Shown here: positions 7,387-16,639 of the stretch, one piece after another | Layout: every line of letters starts with the position of its first letter | Position numbering within the stretch: position 1 is the first letter of the stretch | Source of the DNA: Marinobacter oulmenensis | Lineage (GTDB): Bacteria; Pseudomonadota; Gammaproteobacteria; Pseudomonadales; Oleiphilaceae | Direction: 5' to 3' | DNA length: 64,000 bases | NCBI RefSeq assembly: GCF_014201735.1 | Contig: NZ_JACHFE010000011.1 | Coordinates: 1 to 64,000 of the forward strand | The notes under the pieces: generated by a model | Told to the model about the DNA's origin: nothing | Databases searched by the model: none | The model's input: only the letters and a program-made list of their open reading frames with translations | Program-made: the position numbers and the translations under genes

Positions 7387-9359
7387 CTGGCTGTCAGCTC
7401 TCGGGCTTGTCTGCCCTGCTGCTGATTGGCAGCGCTTGAACCAACCCAATCGCACTGATCACGATAGTCTCTGGCCCAAATGCCATGGCGTTTCAGCCTG
7501 GAGGCCAATGTGGTCGGTTTGATGCCGAGTAGCTCGGCAGCCCCGCCAGCCCCCGAAATCTTGCCATTGGTTCTCAAGAGCGCATTGACCATGTTCTGCC
7601 GTTCACTGCTTTGGCGTTCGTCCTCCGTGAGGGGGCGATTCACCGGGCGGTAGGGGGTGTCTCCCGCGGCCATGGTGACGCCCTCGGGAGCGTTGTCTCT
7701 GGGCAGGTCGAAACTGAGCTTGTGGCCACGAGTCACAATCACCTGCCTCTCGATCACGTTTTCCAGCTCCCGAACATTGCCCGGCCAGCTGTACTGTTTG
7801 AGTGCCTCTACGTTGGCACGGCTCAGCTCCAGGGGCTCGCGGTTGAATTTTCGACAGGCATTACGCAGAAAAAGCTGGGCGAGAGGCGGAATGTCTTCGG
7901 GCCGTTTACGCAGCGGTGCGGATTCGATGGGAAAGACATTCAGGCGGAAATAGAGGTCCTCCCGGAACCGACCAGCGCTGACTTCCGACTGCAGGTCGCG
8001 GTTTGTGGCCGCAATAAGCCGCACATCCACATTTCGCGTCGTGGTTTCACCAAGGCGCTCAAACGTCTGCTCCTGCAGAACCCTCAGCAGTTTGCTTTGA
8101 AGGGAGAGCGGAATTTCACCGACTTCGTCCAGAAACAGCGTACCGCCGTCAGCCAGTTCGAATCGGCCCACCCGATCACTGACGGCGCCCGTAAACGCGC
8201 CTTTGATGTGGCCGAAAAACTCGCTTTCAAACAGATCAGCAGGAATGGCAGCACAGTTCACTCGGATCATGGGGCGGCCGGACCGACCACTGGCATTATG
8301 AATGGCCCGTGCAACCAGCTCCTTGCCGGTGCCCGACTCGCCGCTGATCAGTACGTTGGCATCGGTCGGCGCCACCAACTCGATCCGCTCGGTCATGGCC
8401 GAAATCGCCGAACTGCAGCCAACGATTTCGTGCGAGTTGTGCCCGGCGCTGATTTCCTCCTGCAGGTAGGCATTTTCCATTTCGAGGCGATGTTTGAGGC
8501 TTTCGACTTCTTCGATGGCCTGCTTCAACTCGTCTTCGGCACGGCGACGTTCTGTCATGTCCCTGAACACCACCACCGCACCGATCAACTGGCCATTATC
8601 GAGAATCGGGGTGCTCGTGTACTCCACCGGAAAGCAGGTGCCATCGCGGCGCCAGAAGTAATCATCACTGACGCGATGGATAGCGCCATCGTGGAAGGCT
8701 CGGTAGATCGGGCAGCATTCCCGGTGGTGAGGGCTGCCATCGCGGTGGCTATGGTGAACCGCCTTGTGCATGCTCAGCCCCAGGAGGTCGTCCCGCTTCC
8801 ATCCCAGCATTCGCTCGGCGGCGGAATTCAGGAAAGTGGCACGACCTTCAGCGTCCACGCCATAGATGCCTTCGCCAACGGCTTCCAGAATCAGATGGTT
8901 CTTTCGCTCGATCTCCTGGAACAGGGTTTCGATTCGTTTCCAGTGCAGCAGCCCGTCCCGGTGATAGGTATTGATTTCATACCGTTCACGCCGCGCTTTC
9001 AGCTCATCCAGATCCCTTAGCAGCATCAACAGGCGGGGCTCACCGGCAACCATGAACACGGACAGCGACAGTTCCACGGCGATGGACCGCTCATCGCCGG
9101 TCACCAGACTCAAATCACGGCTCCAGGCCGTACCCCGTTCCAGCGCCTCGTCAGTGATGCTGACCAGTTGTGGCATTTGTCCCTTGAACAGGCTTGAAAG
9201 GCACGCGCCGGTAGCATCATCCCCGGCCTCGCTCAGCAATTTCAGCAGGCGCTGGTTGGCAGTCTCGATCAAGTCGCTCTTCGGATCCGCCACCAGGGCG
9301 GGATCGGGCAACGTTTCAATCCAGTCCCGGTTTGTTGAAGGAAATCCCAGGGCAGTCAA
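7380..9359 (-). CDS. Sigma-54-dependent transcriptional activator with PAS sensing domains
   Basis: This is a bacterial enhancer-binding protein. Two PAS-type sensor regions (about residues 15-120 and 155-270, the second with [15 protein letters not shown]) and a coiled-coil linker lead into the AAA+ domain. That domain has Walker A GESGTGKE, the sigma-54 contact motif GAFTGA, Walker [11 protein letters not shown] and the arginine-finger region. A Fis-type helix-turn-helix sits near the C-terminus ([20 protein letters not shown]). I chose TTG at 9359 because AGGAG lies 6 bases upstream. A TTG at 9401 is the alternative and adds 14 residues. The divergent cyanase-FNT operon with a -24/-12 promoter is its probable target, and the ligand is unknown. 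Confidence 0.88.
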   Translation of the reverse strand: MTALGFPSTNRDWIETLPDPALVADPKSDLIETANQRLLKLLSEAGDDATGACLSSLFKGQMPQLVSITDEALERGTAWSRDLSLVTGDERSIAVELSLSVFMVAGEPRLLMLLRDLDELKARRERYEINTYHRDGLLHWKRIETLFQEIERKNHLILEAVGEGIYGVDAEGRATFLNSAAERMLGWKRDDLLGLSMHKAVHHSHRDGSPHHRECCPIYRAFHDGAIHRVSDDYFWRRDGTCFPVEYTSTPILDNGQLIGAVVVFRDMTERRRAEDELKQAIEEVESLKHRLEMENAYLQEEISAGHNSHEIVGCSSAISAMTERIELVAPTDANVLISGESGTGKELVARAIHNASGRSGRPMIRVNCAAIPADLFESEFFGHIKGAFTGAVSDRVGRFELADGGTLFLDEVGEIPLSLQSKLLRVLQEQTFERLGETTTRNVDVRLIAATNRDLQSEVSAGRFREDLYFRLNVFPIESAPLRKRPEDIPPLAQLFLRNACRKFNREPLELSRANVEALKQYSWPGNVRELENVIERQVIVTRGHKLSFDLPRDNAPEGVTMAAGDTPYRPVNRPLTEDERQSSERQNMVNALLRTNGKISGAGGAAELLGIKPTTLASRLKRHGIWARDYRDQCDWVGSSAANQQQGRQARELTASQ

Positions 9360-9416
9360 AGCAGTCTCCTCTTGTCCGGCTACAGCCTTCCCGGGTTTCA
9401 ACCTTCATGCCAGTTT

Positions 9417-9451
9417 ACGAGAACTCGTGCCTCGCATTCACGAGAACTCGT
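9417..9451. promoter_or_regulatory. Twin palindromic upstream activator sites
   Basis: ACGAGAACTCGT occurs twice without mismatch, at 9417-9428 and 9440-9451. Each copy is an inverted repeat ACGAG-AA-CTCGT, and the copies are 23 bp apart, about two helical turns. They lie 86-120 bp upstream of the -24 element at 9537, the usual range for an enhancer-binding protein, and in the regulator's own leader. Binding by the adjacent activator is an inference from position. Confidence 0.72.
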
Positions 9452-9536
9452 TTTTTACGAAATATCGCAATCATCCTTCTTAGGCCATCCACCTTTAAAT
9501 CATTGAACATAAAGGATTTAAAAAACATGCCCAATC

Positions 9537-9552
9537 TGGCACGCCCCCTGCT
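9537..9552 (+). promoter_or_regulatory. Sigma-54 (-24/-12) promoter of cynS
   Basis: TGGCAC at 9537-9542 and CTGCT at 9548-9552 place the invariant GG (9538-9539) and GC (9550-9551) exactly 10 bp apart, as sigma-54 requires. The -12 element differs from consensus TTGC only at its first base. The cyanase ATG lies 120 bp downstream, leaving a leader of about 110 bases. Confidence 0.75.
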
Positions 9553-9672
9553 GTAACCAGGACAGGTCGCCGCACAACGGATACCAACGTCAATCGGTGC
9601 GGCGCACCAAAACAGATAACTGAACCGATAACGCACACGGATGACTCACCCGACTGACTGAGGAATGAGGCA

Positions 9673-10116
9673 ATGATGAATCACGAAACCATGACCGCCG
9701 CCATCCTGAACGCCAAAAATGACAAAGGCTATTCCTGGGAGACACTGGCAGAGGAAATCGGGATGTCCCCCGTCTGGACCGCCTCCTGCTGCTATGGCAT
9801 GAACACCATGCTCGAGGAACAGGCAGGCACCCTCTGTCGCCTGCTCGACCTGAGTGACGATGTAGAAAAGCTGTTGCAGACCAGTCCCCACAAACAATGG
9901 GGGCCTGCTGTACCAACCGATCCGCTCATCTACCGTCTGTACGAAGCAATGATGATCTACGGCCAGAGCGTCAAGGACGTCATCCATGAAAAGTTTGGCG
10001 ACGGCATCATGAGTGCCATCGACTACAAGATGTTCGTGGATCGCGTGGAAGACCCGAAGGGTGACCGTGTCGTGATCACGATGGATGGCAAATTCCTTCC
10101 CTACAAGCGCTGGTAA
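9673..10116 (+). CDS. cynS: Cyanate hydratase (cyanase)
   Basis: Cyanase converts cyanate and bicarbonate into carbamate and CO2, the carbamate then decaying to ammonia and CO2. This detoxifies cyanate and supplies nitrogen. The 147-residue length is typical. An N-terminal helical domain related to DNA-binding folds (SWETLAEEIGMSPVW) is followed by the small catalytic domain. The catalytic residues of the family are visible as R88 and E91 in IYRLYEAMMIYG and S114 in GDGIMSAIDYK. The first two codons are both ATG. The gene is followed 12 bp later by an FNT channel gene, and its promoter appears to be sigma-54 type, so nitrogen status or cyanate itself may control it. Confidence 0.96.
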   Translation: MMNHETMTAAILNAKNDKGYSWETLAEEIGMSPVWTASCCYGMNTMLEEQAGTLCRLLDLSDDVEKLLQTSPHKQWGPAVPTDPLIYRLYEAMMIYGQSVKDVIHEKFGDGIMSAIDYKMFVDRVEDPKGDRVVITMDGKFLPYKRW

Positions 10117-10128
10117 GAGGTAAATATC

Positions 10129-10941
10129 ATGTCTTACATTGCACCCAAAGAGTTCGTTACCAAACTGGTGGACGCCGGGGAAGCCAAAGTATACATGGGT
10201 ACGCGCGACACCCTGATTCGCGCCTTCATGGCGGGTGCCACGCTGGCACTCGCGGTCATCTTCGCTATCACCATCGCCGTTCAGACCGGCTCATTCCTGC
10301 TCGGTGCGCTGCTTTTCCCGGTCGGCTTTTCAATGCTCTACCTGATGGGCTATGACCTGCTCACTGGTGTGTTCACTCTTGTACCAATGGCTTTGCTGGA
10401 TAAACGCCCTGGCGTCACTTTCGGCCGCATGCTCAAGACCTGGGGTCTGGTCGCGCTTGGCAACCTGGGGGGCGCCCTGTTCATCGCCGTCTTTGGCTAT
10501 CTCAACTTCAGCATGGCGGGGTCCGAAGCCATCAATGACGTGGGGCAAAAGATCATGGCGGTCGGCGAAAGCCGTACGGTCGGTTATCAGGAAGCGGGAC
10601 TGGCGGGTTGGATCGTGCTGTTCCTGCGCGGCATGTTCTGTAACTGGATGGTTTCCATGGGCGTGGTCGGTGCGACGATCTCCACCAGTGTGTCAGGCAA
10701 GATCATGGCCATGTGGATGCCGATCATCGTGTTCTTCTATCTCGGCTTTGAGCACTCGGTGGTGAACATGTTCCTGTTCCCGATTGGCCTGATGATGGGC
10801 GCGGACTTCACCCTCTACCAGTACATCATGTGGAACGAGATTCCGACGGTCCTTGGTAATCTGGTTGGCGGTCTGACCCTGGTGGGTCTGGTGCTTTACA
10901 CCACTCACATCCGCACTCAGCCCAAGAAGCAGTTCGCTTAA
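10129..10941 (+). CDS. FNT-family anion channel (formate/nitrite transporter type) in the cyanase operon
   Basis: This 270-residue integral membrane protein of the FocA/NirC family has six hydrophobic helices between about residues 30 and 260. FNT hallmarks are the first broken helix with GSFLLGALLFPVGF, the central LRGMFCNWMVSMGV and the conserved pore histidine in FEHSVVNMFLFPIG. Family members form pentamers and pass small monovalent anions such as formate, nitrite and hydrosulfide. Because the gene is 12 bp after cynS, cyanate, bicarbonate or nitrite are reasonable substrates here, but the sequence does not decide this. The usual partner genes cynX and cynT are not present. Confidence 0.88.
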   Translation: MSYIAPKEFVTKLVDAGEAKVYMGTRDTLIRAFMAGATLALAVIFAITIAVQTGSFLLGALLFPVGFSMLYLMGYDLLTGVFTLVPMALLDKRPGVTFGRMLKTWGLVALGNLGGALFIAVFGYLNFSMAGSEAINDVGQKIMAVGESRTVGYQEAGLAGWIVLFLRGMFCNWMVSMGVVGATISTSVSGKIMAMWMPIIVFFYLGFEHSVVNMFLFPIGLMMGADFTLYQYIMWNEIPTVLGNLVGGLTLVGLVLYTTHIRTQPKKQFA

Positions 10942-10954
10942 TCCCCTCAACCAA

Positions 10955-10986
10955 AATGCCCCGAGAACTCCTGCTCCCGGGGCATT
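10955..10986. terminator. Bidirectional hairpin between the FNT gene and the esterase gene
   Basis: AATGCCCCG (10955-10963) pairs with CGGGGCATT (10978-10986) around a 14-base loop. On the minus strand the stem is followed by TTTTGG, so it can end transcription of the esterase gene. On plus the T-tract is weak. The site lies between the convergent stops at 10941 and 10994. Confidence 0.75.
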
Positions 10987-10993
10987 CCTTCAC

Positions 10994-11908
10994 TTACCGA
11001 TGAATAAACGTCATGGCCCGGCGGGCAGCCGGCCACATCACACTGCCGTGCCCTTCCCCCGGAAAAATTGCCGTTTCCATCGACCATTGGGGGCGTTGCC
11101 TACGCAACCAGCCAGACAGTTCCTCCACGTTATCCACCATGGCCCGGGCGCGAATCTTGTCCGCTTTGGGGGTGCCCTGCTCGGCGGCATCGGGCGTCTG
11201 TTCCTGGCCACCCACAGCCAGCAACAGGCTCGGCGCCCGGCCATCGCGGGTGGTTGGCTCCGGTAACGCTGACACCCGCTGCAACGGGTCGTCGCCATAC
11301 CACCACAGCGATGGGCTGATGGCGATGTAGCGCTCGAAGCTGTCCGGCTCGGTCAGCAGAACATGCAGGGTAAACAAGCCGCCCAGGGAGTGCCCCAGAA
11401 GCGCCTCCCGGCTTCGATCAATCGGGTACCGGCTGGCGATGTCGGGCTTGAGGGTCTGGTTGATGAAAGCCAGAAAGCGATCCGCTCCGCCGTGCCCCTG
11501 TTCCGGCTGGTTGTGTGCGGCGTCCGGTGGCGTGTAGTCCGCCGCACGGCGCTGGAAATCAAAGCGGTCGGCGTCGGGGTAGCCGATGGCCACAATCAGC
11601 AGTGGGCTACCTTCGCGGGGGCCGGAACGCATCAGGGTGTCACGGGCCACCTGGAGCAATGGCAGATAGGCATTGCCGTCCAGCAGGTAAAGCACCGGAT
11701 ACCCCTGTGCCGGTGGCGGGCCTTCCGGTTCGGCAACCTCGATCCGGTAATCGCGGCCCGTCTCCGGCGACGCCAGGTCGTAGCTCCGGGTACCCGGCAG
11801 GGCAACCTCGCCGGCTGTGGCGCTGAAAGAAAAGGCGGGAAACATAATGAGCAGGCACAGAACCCCGGCCATCCAGGCCGGGGTCTGAAAGGCGCGTTTA
11901 GAAGTCAT
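10994..11908 (-). CDS. Secreted alpha/beta hydrolase of the siderophore esterase type
   Basis: This is a predicted periplasmic esterase related to IroE/Fes-type enterobactin and salmochelin esterases, which hydrolyse ester siderophores to release iron. A signal peptide (residues 1 to about 33, ending FSFSATA) precedes the hydrolase fold. The nucleophile elbow is GHSLGGLF, preceded by YLLDGNAYLPLL, and the catalytic histidine is probably in FPGEGHGSVMW. The start at 11908 overlaps the end of the TonB receptor gene by 11 bp, indicating translational coupling. A start 7 codons upstream is possible but would lie deeper in the receptor gene. The substrate is inferred from the neighbouring receptor only. 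Confidence 0.82.
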   Translation of the reverse strand: MTSKRAFQTPAWMAGVLCLLIMFPAFSFSATAGEVALPGTRSYDLASPETGRDYRIEVAEPEGPPPAQGYPVLYLLDGNAYLPLLQVARDTLMRSGPREGSPLLIVAIGYPDADRFDFQRRAADYTPPDAAHNQPEQGHGGADRFLAFINQTLKPDIASRYPIDRSREALLGHSLGGLFTLHVLLTEPDSFERYIAISPSLWWYGDDPLQRVSALPEPTTRDGRAPSLLLAVGGQEQTPDAAEQGTPKADKIRARAMVDNVEELSGWLRRQRPQWSMETAIFPGEGHGSVMWPAARRAMTFIHR

Positions 11909-14072
11909 AGCGCACGGTGGCAACTGCATTGGCCGGGGCGCCCATCATGTTGAAGGTGCCCTCACCACCTACCCGGTTGTAGTACTCTCGGTCGAGCAGG
12001 TTGTTCAGGTTCAACTGGGCGCTCAGGTTCTCGCTGAAGTCGTAACCGATCATGGCATCCACAACGGCGTATCCCGGGGCATCGATACCGGCACTGGCTT
12101 CAAAGTGGCTCATGGCCGTTACACCACCGCCGATACGCAGGCCATGGAGCTGGCCACCGTTGAAGCCGTACTGGGTCCACAGTTTCACCTGGTTCTGGGG
12201 CATCAGCAGGAACACGCCGTCATTACGGGCACTGGACGCTTCCTGAACGTCAGTATCCATGTAGGTGTAGCCGGCGATCAGGTCCCATTGCTCGGTCAGG
12301 CTGCCGCTGATTTCCACTTCGCCACCCTCGATGCGCATTTCACCCACCGCTTCCGAGTAGCTCTCGCCGGTTACCGGCGCCGCCCGATTTTCGTCGTACA
12401 GGCGGAAAGCGCTCACACGGGCGTTCAGGTCGCCGCCGAAGTAGCTGCCTTTCACACCCACTTCATACTGGTCGCCTTCACGCGGGTCCAGCAGGTCGCC
12501 ATCAACATCCACGCTGGTCTGCGGCTTGAACACCTGCGAATAGCTGGCGTACAGCGAGTGCTGGCGATCCAGGTCGAACACCAGGCCGGCATAGGGCGTG
12601 ACTTCGGAATCGCTGCGATCCTGGCCGTCGCCGGAGGTGTTATCAATTTCTTCCACCTTGTAACGGCTGACCCGGCCGCCGGCAATCAGTGCCAGGCTTT
12701 CAACCGGGCGCAGGGTCAGTTTGGCGTACAGCCCGGTTTCCCGCAGCCGGGAGGTGGAGTCACTGAAACGGAACCCGCCGGTGCCGTCCCGGCCTGCCTG
12801 CAGAATGTCCACATACGCCAGGTTGTTCAGCTCTTTACGGGTAACGCCACTGGCCAGCCCGCGGGTACGGGTGGAGGCATTGTCGGTGTCGTACTTCTTG
12901 AAGTCGGTGCCCACCACGAATTCGCTGACGTTGCCAAATGCCTCAAACGGCTTGCTGTAACTGGCGTCCACAGCCAGCGCTTCCTGGTCCACTTCAGCAC
13001 CGATACCGGCGACACCCAGTGTCTGATTGGCATCCAGGGCGCTGCCACCGAAGGCGTAGTTGTAGTTCGCATGGCGGTCGGAATAACGGGCCGCCACGCG
13101 GCCGAAACCGCCACCAGCGAAGCTGTGAGTCAGCTCGGCAAACCAGTCGTTGGTCTCGCTTTCAAAGTTATTCCACTTGGCGCCGTAGAAATCAGACTGG
13201 GAGCTGTAAAACAGGTCGCCATTGCTGTCCAGGGGCCGGCCGTTATCCACCACGATGTCCTTGGTGTTGCGCAGCACACCCAGGCCCAGCGTGGTGTTGT
13301 CGGTCAGATCAATATCCACGGCTGCGTAGAGATCGCTCTGTTTGTTGTCGTTGTAATCCACGTAGCTGGCGTGGTCGGTGCGGTCCGCGACCACCCGGCC
13401 ACGTACACTGCCGCTCTCATTGAGCGGGCCGGCCACATCCATCTGGGCGCCGTACTGGTCTTCGGTACCAGCCGTGCCCTGGATGTGCGCCTGAAACTCA
13501 TCGGTCGGGCGCTTGCGTACCAGGTTCACGATACCGCCCATCTCGCTGGTGCTGTTGAACAGCCCGGAGGGGCCACGCATGATCTCCACCCGGTCAATGG
13601 CTGACAGCGATGGTACCGAGCCATTGATGCTCGCCATAGGCGCCGGCAGGCCATCGATGTTGTATTCGTCGTATTCGTAACCCCGGGCGTAAATAGACGA
13701 GCGCCCGTTATCGTTGCTCAGCACCCGCATACCCGGTGTTTTCCGGCCGAGTTCGTCCAGGGTGTTCAGGTTCTGGTCTTCAATTGCCTCGCGGGTAACC
13801 ACACTGACCGACTGGGGAATGTCACGCAGGGTCGCCGGGGTTTTGGTACCTACCGTAGCCGACTCGATGCCATAACCACCCGTCGCTTCCGAGGCATCCA
13901 TCTCGTAAAAGCGGTTACCTTCCACGGTAATGGCATCCAGCCGGGTGACCGGTTCATCGGACTGTGCCAGGGCATTCTGACCGAGGCCCAGCATGAGCAG
14001 CGCACTGCCTGCAGCCACCCGGGAAAACCGTCTGCCCTGGGTCTGAGTGAATACGTTGCGTGAATTCGCCAT
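11898..14072 (-). CDS. TonB-dependent siderophore receptor
   Basis: This 724-residue outer-membrane receptor has a signal peptide (residues 1-36, ending QNALAQ), a TonB-box-like LDAITVEG and a plug domain (about residues 65-170, with DIPQSVSVVTREAI and RVEIMRGPSGLF). A 22-strand barrel runs to the C-terminal aromatic YDF. The plug wording is that of TonB-siderophore receptors such as FpvA, FoxA and FhuE relatives. No N-terminal signalling domain is present, so no sigma-factor cascade is expected. The downstream esterase overlaps it, and a Fur-like box and an AraC regulator lie upstream. The exact siderophore cannot be read from sequence. Confidence 0.93.
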   Translation of the reverse strand: MANSRNVFTQTQGRRFSRVAAGSALLMLGLGQNALAQSDEPVTRLDAITVEGNRFYEMDASEATGGYGIESATVGTKTPATLRDIPQSVSVVTREAIEDQNLNTLDELGRKTPGMRVLSNDNGRSSIYARGYEYDEYNIDGLPAPMASINGSVPSLSAIDRVEIMRGPSGLFNSTSEMGGIVNLVRKRPTDEFQAHIQGTAGTEDQYGAQMDVAGPLNESGSVRGRVVADRTDHASYVDYNDNKQSDLYAAVDIDLTDNTTLGLGVLRNTKDIVVDNGRPLDSNGDLFYSSQSDFYGAKWNNFESETNDWFAELTHSFAGGGFGRVAARYSDRHANYNYAFGGSALDANQTLGVAGIGAEVDQEALAVDASYSKPFEAFGNVSEFVVGTDFKKYDTDNASTRTRGLASGVTRKELNNLAYVDILQAGRDGTGGFRFSDSTSRLRETGLYAKLTLRPVESLALIAGGRVSRYKVEEIDNTSGDGQDRSDSEVTPYAGLVFDLDRQHSLYASYSQVFKPQTSVDVDGDLLDPREGDQYEVGVKGSYFGGDLNARVSAFRLYDENRAAPVTGESYSEAVGEMRIEGGEVEISGSLTEQWDLIAGYTYMDTDVQEASSARNDGVFLLMPQNQVKLWTQYGFNGGQLHGLRIGGGVTAMSHFEASAGIDAPGYAVVDAMIGYDFSENLSAQLNLNNLLDREYYNRVGGEGTFNMMGAPANAVATVRYDF

Positions 14073-14114
14073 CTTGCGCTCCCTTGTTCAATACATCAGA
14101 CGCCGACATTTATT

Positions 14115-14133
14115 GCGAATGATAATGCGTTAC
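14115..14133. promoter_or_regulatory. Fur-box-like site between the siderophore receptor and AraC regulator genes
   Basis: GCGAATGATAATGCGTTAC matches the 19-bp Fur consensus at 12 of 19 positions by my count, with an unbroken AATGATAAT core. It lies 43 bp upstream of the receptor start on minus and about 130 bp upstream of the AraC gene on plus, so iron could control both. Confidence 0.62.
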
Positions 14134-14264
14134 AATATCGACTGTGGCGGCAGATTATGCCAGCCCGCCGTCTTCCCTGCCTTTGCGAATACGGCGAATC
14201 GCTTTGCCAAAGCACCAGATGCAAACCAACACGCTTTGCCCGGAACCCACACCAGGAGGGGTCA

Positions 14265-15254
14265 GTGACAGTATCGGTATCCACACACGGGATTGATGCC
14301 AGTGAACTGCGCAAACTATCCGCACCGCTGGTGAATCATCAGCAACTGGAGATACCACCGGCGCAACAGGCAACGCCCCTGCTGACCGGCTACATGAAGG
14401 TGACGGAACTGGAACCCGGCATGCGCCTTCGCCTGGCGGATGTGCAGGACCACTTCGGACTGACCAGCCGTGCGGAACTGCCCGCCGGGGTCAAGATTGC
14501 CCTGGTGGTGGATGGCGCAGCGCGGGTGCGCTATGGCCAGCAGGAAACCGAGCTCGGCCCGTCCGCGGGCAGTACCGGGCTGGTGGTTGTGATGCCCAGA
14601 GCTGACCACTTCGAGCGCCAGGGCCGGCCGGAAAGCTTCGAACGAACCCTGACCCTGTCACTGACGCCCCAGTGGCTGGTCCGTCACGGCCTCGGCCGTT
14701 TACTGGAGCCCACCGATGGTACCAAGCCGCATTTATGCCACTGGACACCGTCCACTCAGTTGCTATTCAACGCCTGGAAGCTGTTCAATCAACCTCCCGA
14801 GTACAGCAATCCGCTGTACCAGATGCAGTTGAACGGGTTTGCTCTTTCCCTGGCCAGTGAAGCCCTGAGTCATGTCCATAGCCGGTCCCAGCCCGCCTTT
14901 GAGCCTCTGCCGGATGCCGGCAACCTGCACGATCGCAGGCTGGTCCGGCTGATGAACCTGATTGACAGTGGCCGCGCCCGGCATGCCACCCAGGCCGATC
15001 TGGCCAGCCATCTGGGCATGAGCCTGAGCAACCTGCAGCGTCGTTTCCGGGCACAGTACGGCGAGGCCCTGGGGCATTATCTGCGCCGCCATTATCTGGG
15101 GGTTGCCCGGGAGGCCCTGATGCGTGACCGGGTCAGCGTCGAAACCGCCGCCGATCTGGCCGGCTACACCAGCGCCCCCAATTTCGCCACCGCCTTCCGT
15201 CGGGAATTCGGCATCACCCCCAGCGACTGCCGGGGCCCGGAGCCCAGACAATAA
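14265..15254 (+). CDS. AraC-family regulator of siderophore uptake (PchR-like)
   Basis: This 329-residue transcription factor has a C-terminal pair of helix-turn-helix motifs, with LASHLGMSLSNLQRRFRAQY and AADLAGYTSAPNFATAFRRE followed by FGITPSDCR, as in the AraC family. The N-terminal 220 residues are a poorly conserved ligand domain with a cupin-like stretch (IALVVDGAARVRYG). The GTG start at 14265 is preceded by AGGAGG with a 5-base spacer, which outweighs the longer frame beginning at 14157. Divergent placement next to a TonB receptor is typical of PchR-like regulators that sense the ferric siderophore. A strong terminator abuts the stop codon. Confidence 0.88.
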   Translation: MTVSVSTHGIDASELRKLSAPLVNHQQLEIPPAQQATPLLTGYMKVTELEPGMRLRLADVQDHFGLTSRAELPAGVKIALVVDGAARVRYGQQETELGPSAGSTGLVVVMPRADHFERQGRPESFERTLTLSLTPQWLVRHGLGRLLEPTDGTKPHLCHWTPSTQLLFNAWKLFNQPPEYSNPLYQMQLNGFALSLASEALSHVHSRSQPAFEPLPDAGNLHDRRLVRLMNLIDSGRARHATQADLASHLGMSLSNLQRRFRAQYGEALGHYLRRHYLGVAREALMRDRVSVETAADLAGYTSAPNFATAFRREFGITPSDCRGPEPRQ

Positions 15255-15288
15255 AAAACCCCGCCCGGCCGAAGCCGACGGGGTTTTT
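15254..15288. terminator. Bidirectional rho-independent terminator
   Basis: AAAAACCCCG (15254-15263) and CGGGGTTTTT (15279-15288) form a 10-bp stem ending in A and T tracts. It serves both the AraC gene on plus and oadB on minus, which converge here. Confidence 0.92.
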
Positions 15289-15303
15289 CCGGCAGTGTGC
15301 GGA

Positions 15304-16626
15304 TCAGCCCAGAAGCTTGATCATCACACCGGCCGCCACGGCAGAACCGATAACGCCGGCCACGTTCGGGCCCATGGCGTGCATCAGCAGGAAGTTCTGC
15401 GGGTTGGCTTCCAGGCCCACCTTGTTGGAGACCCGCGCCGCCATCGGCACCGCAGAGACACCGGCAGAGCCAATCAGCGGGTTGATCTGCTCCTTGGTGA
15501 ACCTGTTCATCAACTTCGCCATCAGCAGGCCACAGGCGGTACCGATACCGAACGCGACGATACCCAGCGCCAGGATACCCAGGGTCTGGGCATCCAGGAA
15601 CTTGTCCGCCATCAGCTTGGAACCCACCGACAGCCCCAGGAAGATGGTGACAATGTTGATCAGGGCGTTCTGGGCAGTATCGCTCAGACGCTCGACCACG
15701 CCACACTCACGCATCAGGTTACCGAAGCAGAACATGCCCAGCAGCGGTGCCGCATCCGGCAGGAACAGAACCACGGCGATCAGCACCACCAGCGGGAAGG
15801 CGATTTTCTCGCGCTTGCTCACCGGGCGCAGCTGGTTCATCTTGATCTGGCGCTCTTTCTCGGAGGTCAGCGCTTTCATGATCGGCGGCTGGATCATCGG
15901 CACCATGGCCATGTAGGCGTAGGCCGATACCGCAATGGCACCCAACAGGTGCGGCGCCAGAACACTGGACACGTAGATGGAGGTTGGGCCGTCAGCACCA
16001 CCGATGATGCCGATGGCAGCCGCTTCCATGATGTTGAAGTCCAGTACCCCGGTCCAGTCCAGCAGGGCCGCGCCAAGCACGGTGCCAAAGATGCCGAACT
16101 GGGCGGCCGCACCGAGCAGCAGCGTCTTCGGGTTGGCCAGCAGCGGACCGAAGTCGGTCATCGCGCCCACACCCATGAAGATCAGCAGCGGGCCGACGGT
16201 ACTGCCGATAACCACCTGGTAGAAGTTGTAAAGCATGCCGTGGCCGTAGCCATAGTCCGACGCCAGGCCGTTGGCCATGGCCACCTGGGCCGAGCTGGCT
16301 TCCTTGTAGGCGTGCTTGAAGGTGTCCATCACCTCCGGCGTCACCGCCTGGGTTGCCTGGTAGCCCACGTCGAGGGTGCCGGCCAGAGCGGCCAGCACTT
16401 CCGGTTTGGCCATATGGATGGCATTTTCCGCCGCAGACAGGGCCAGCCCTGCCTCCGGGATATTCGCCAGGATACCGCCGAACCCGATCGGGACCAGCAG
16501 CAGTGGCTCAAAGCCCTTGCGAATCGCAAGGAACAGCAGCAGAAGGCCAATGGCGATCATGATCACCTGGCCGATTTCTATGTTGAACAGGCCACTGCCT
16601 GTCCAGAGCGTCATTAATTTATCCAT
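15304..16626 (-). CDS. oadB: Oxaloacetate decarboxylase beta subunit (sodium pump)
   Basis: This multi-pass inner-membrane subunit decarboxylates carboxybiotin and uses the energy to export sodium ions. It has 440 residues with about nine hydrophobic segments. The family motif [17 protein letters not shown] carries the aspartate essential for sodium transport, and a second conserved block is [17 protein letters not shown]. The charged stretch [20 protein letters not shown] is a cytoplasmic loop. The gene is last in the oadG-oadA-oadB operon, 13 bp after oadA, and ends at a strong terminator. Methylmalonyl-CoA and glutaconyl-CoA decarboxylases share this subunit, and the partner oadA fixes the substrate as oxaloacetate. 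Confidence 0.94.
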   Translation of the reverse strand: MDKLMTLWTGSGLFNIEIGQVIMIAIGLLLLFLAIRKGFEPLLLVPIGFGGILANIPEAGLALSAAENAIHMAKPEVLAALAGTLDVGYQATQAVTPEVMDTFKHAYKEASSAQVAMANGLASDYGYGHGMLYNFYQVVIGSTVGPLLIFMGVGAMTDFGPLLANPKTLLLGAAAQFGIFGTVLGAALLDWTGVLDFNIMEAAAIGIIGGADGPTSIYVSSVLAPHLLGAIAVSAYAYMAMVPMIQPPIMKALTSEKERQIKMNQLRPVSKREKIAFPLVVLIAVVLFLPDAAPLLGMFCFGNLMRECGVVERLSDTAQNALINIVTIFLGLSVGSKLMADKFLDAQTLGILALGIVAFGIGTACGLLMAKLMNRFTKEQINPLIGSAGVSAVPMAARVSNKVGLEANPQNFLLMHAMGPNVAGVIGSAVAAGVMIKLLG

Positions 16627-16639
16627 GGAATGCTGGCCC

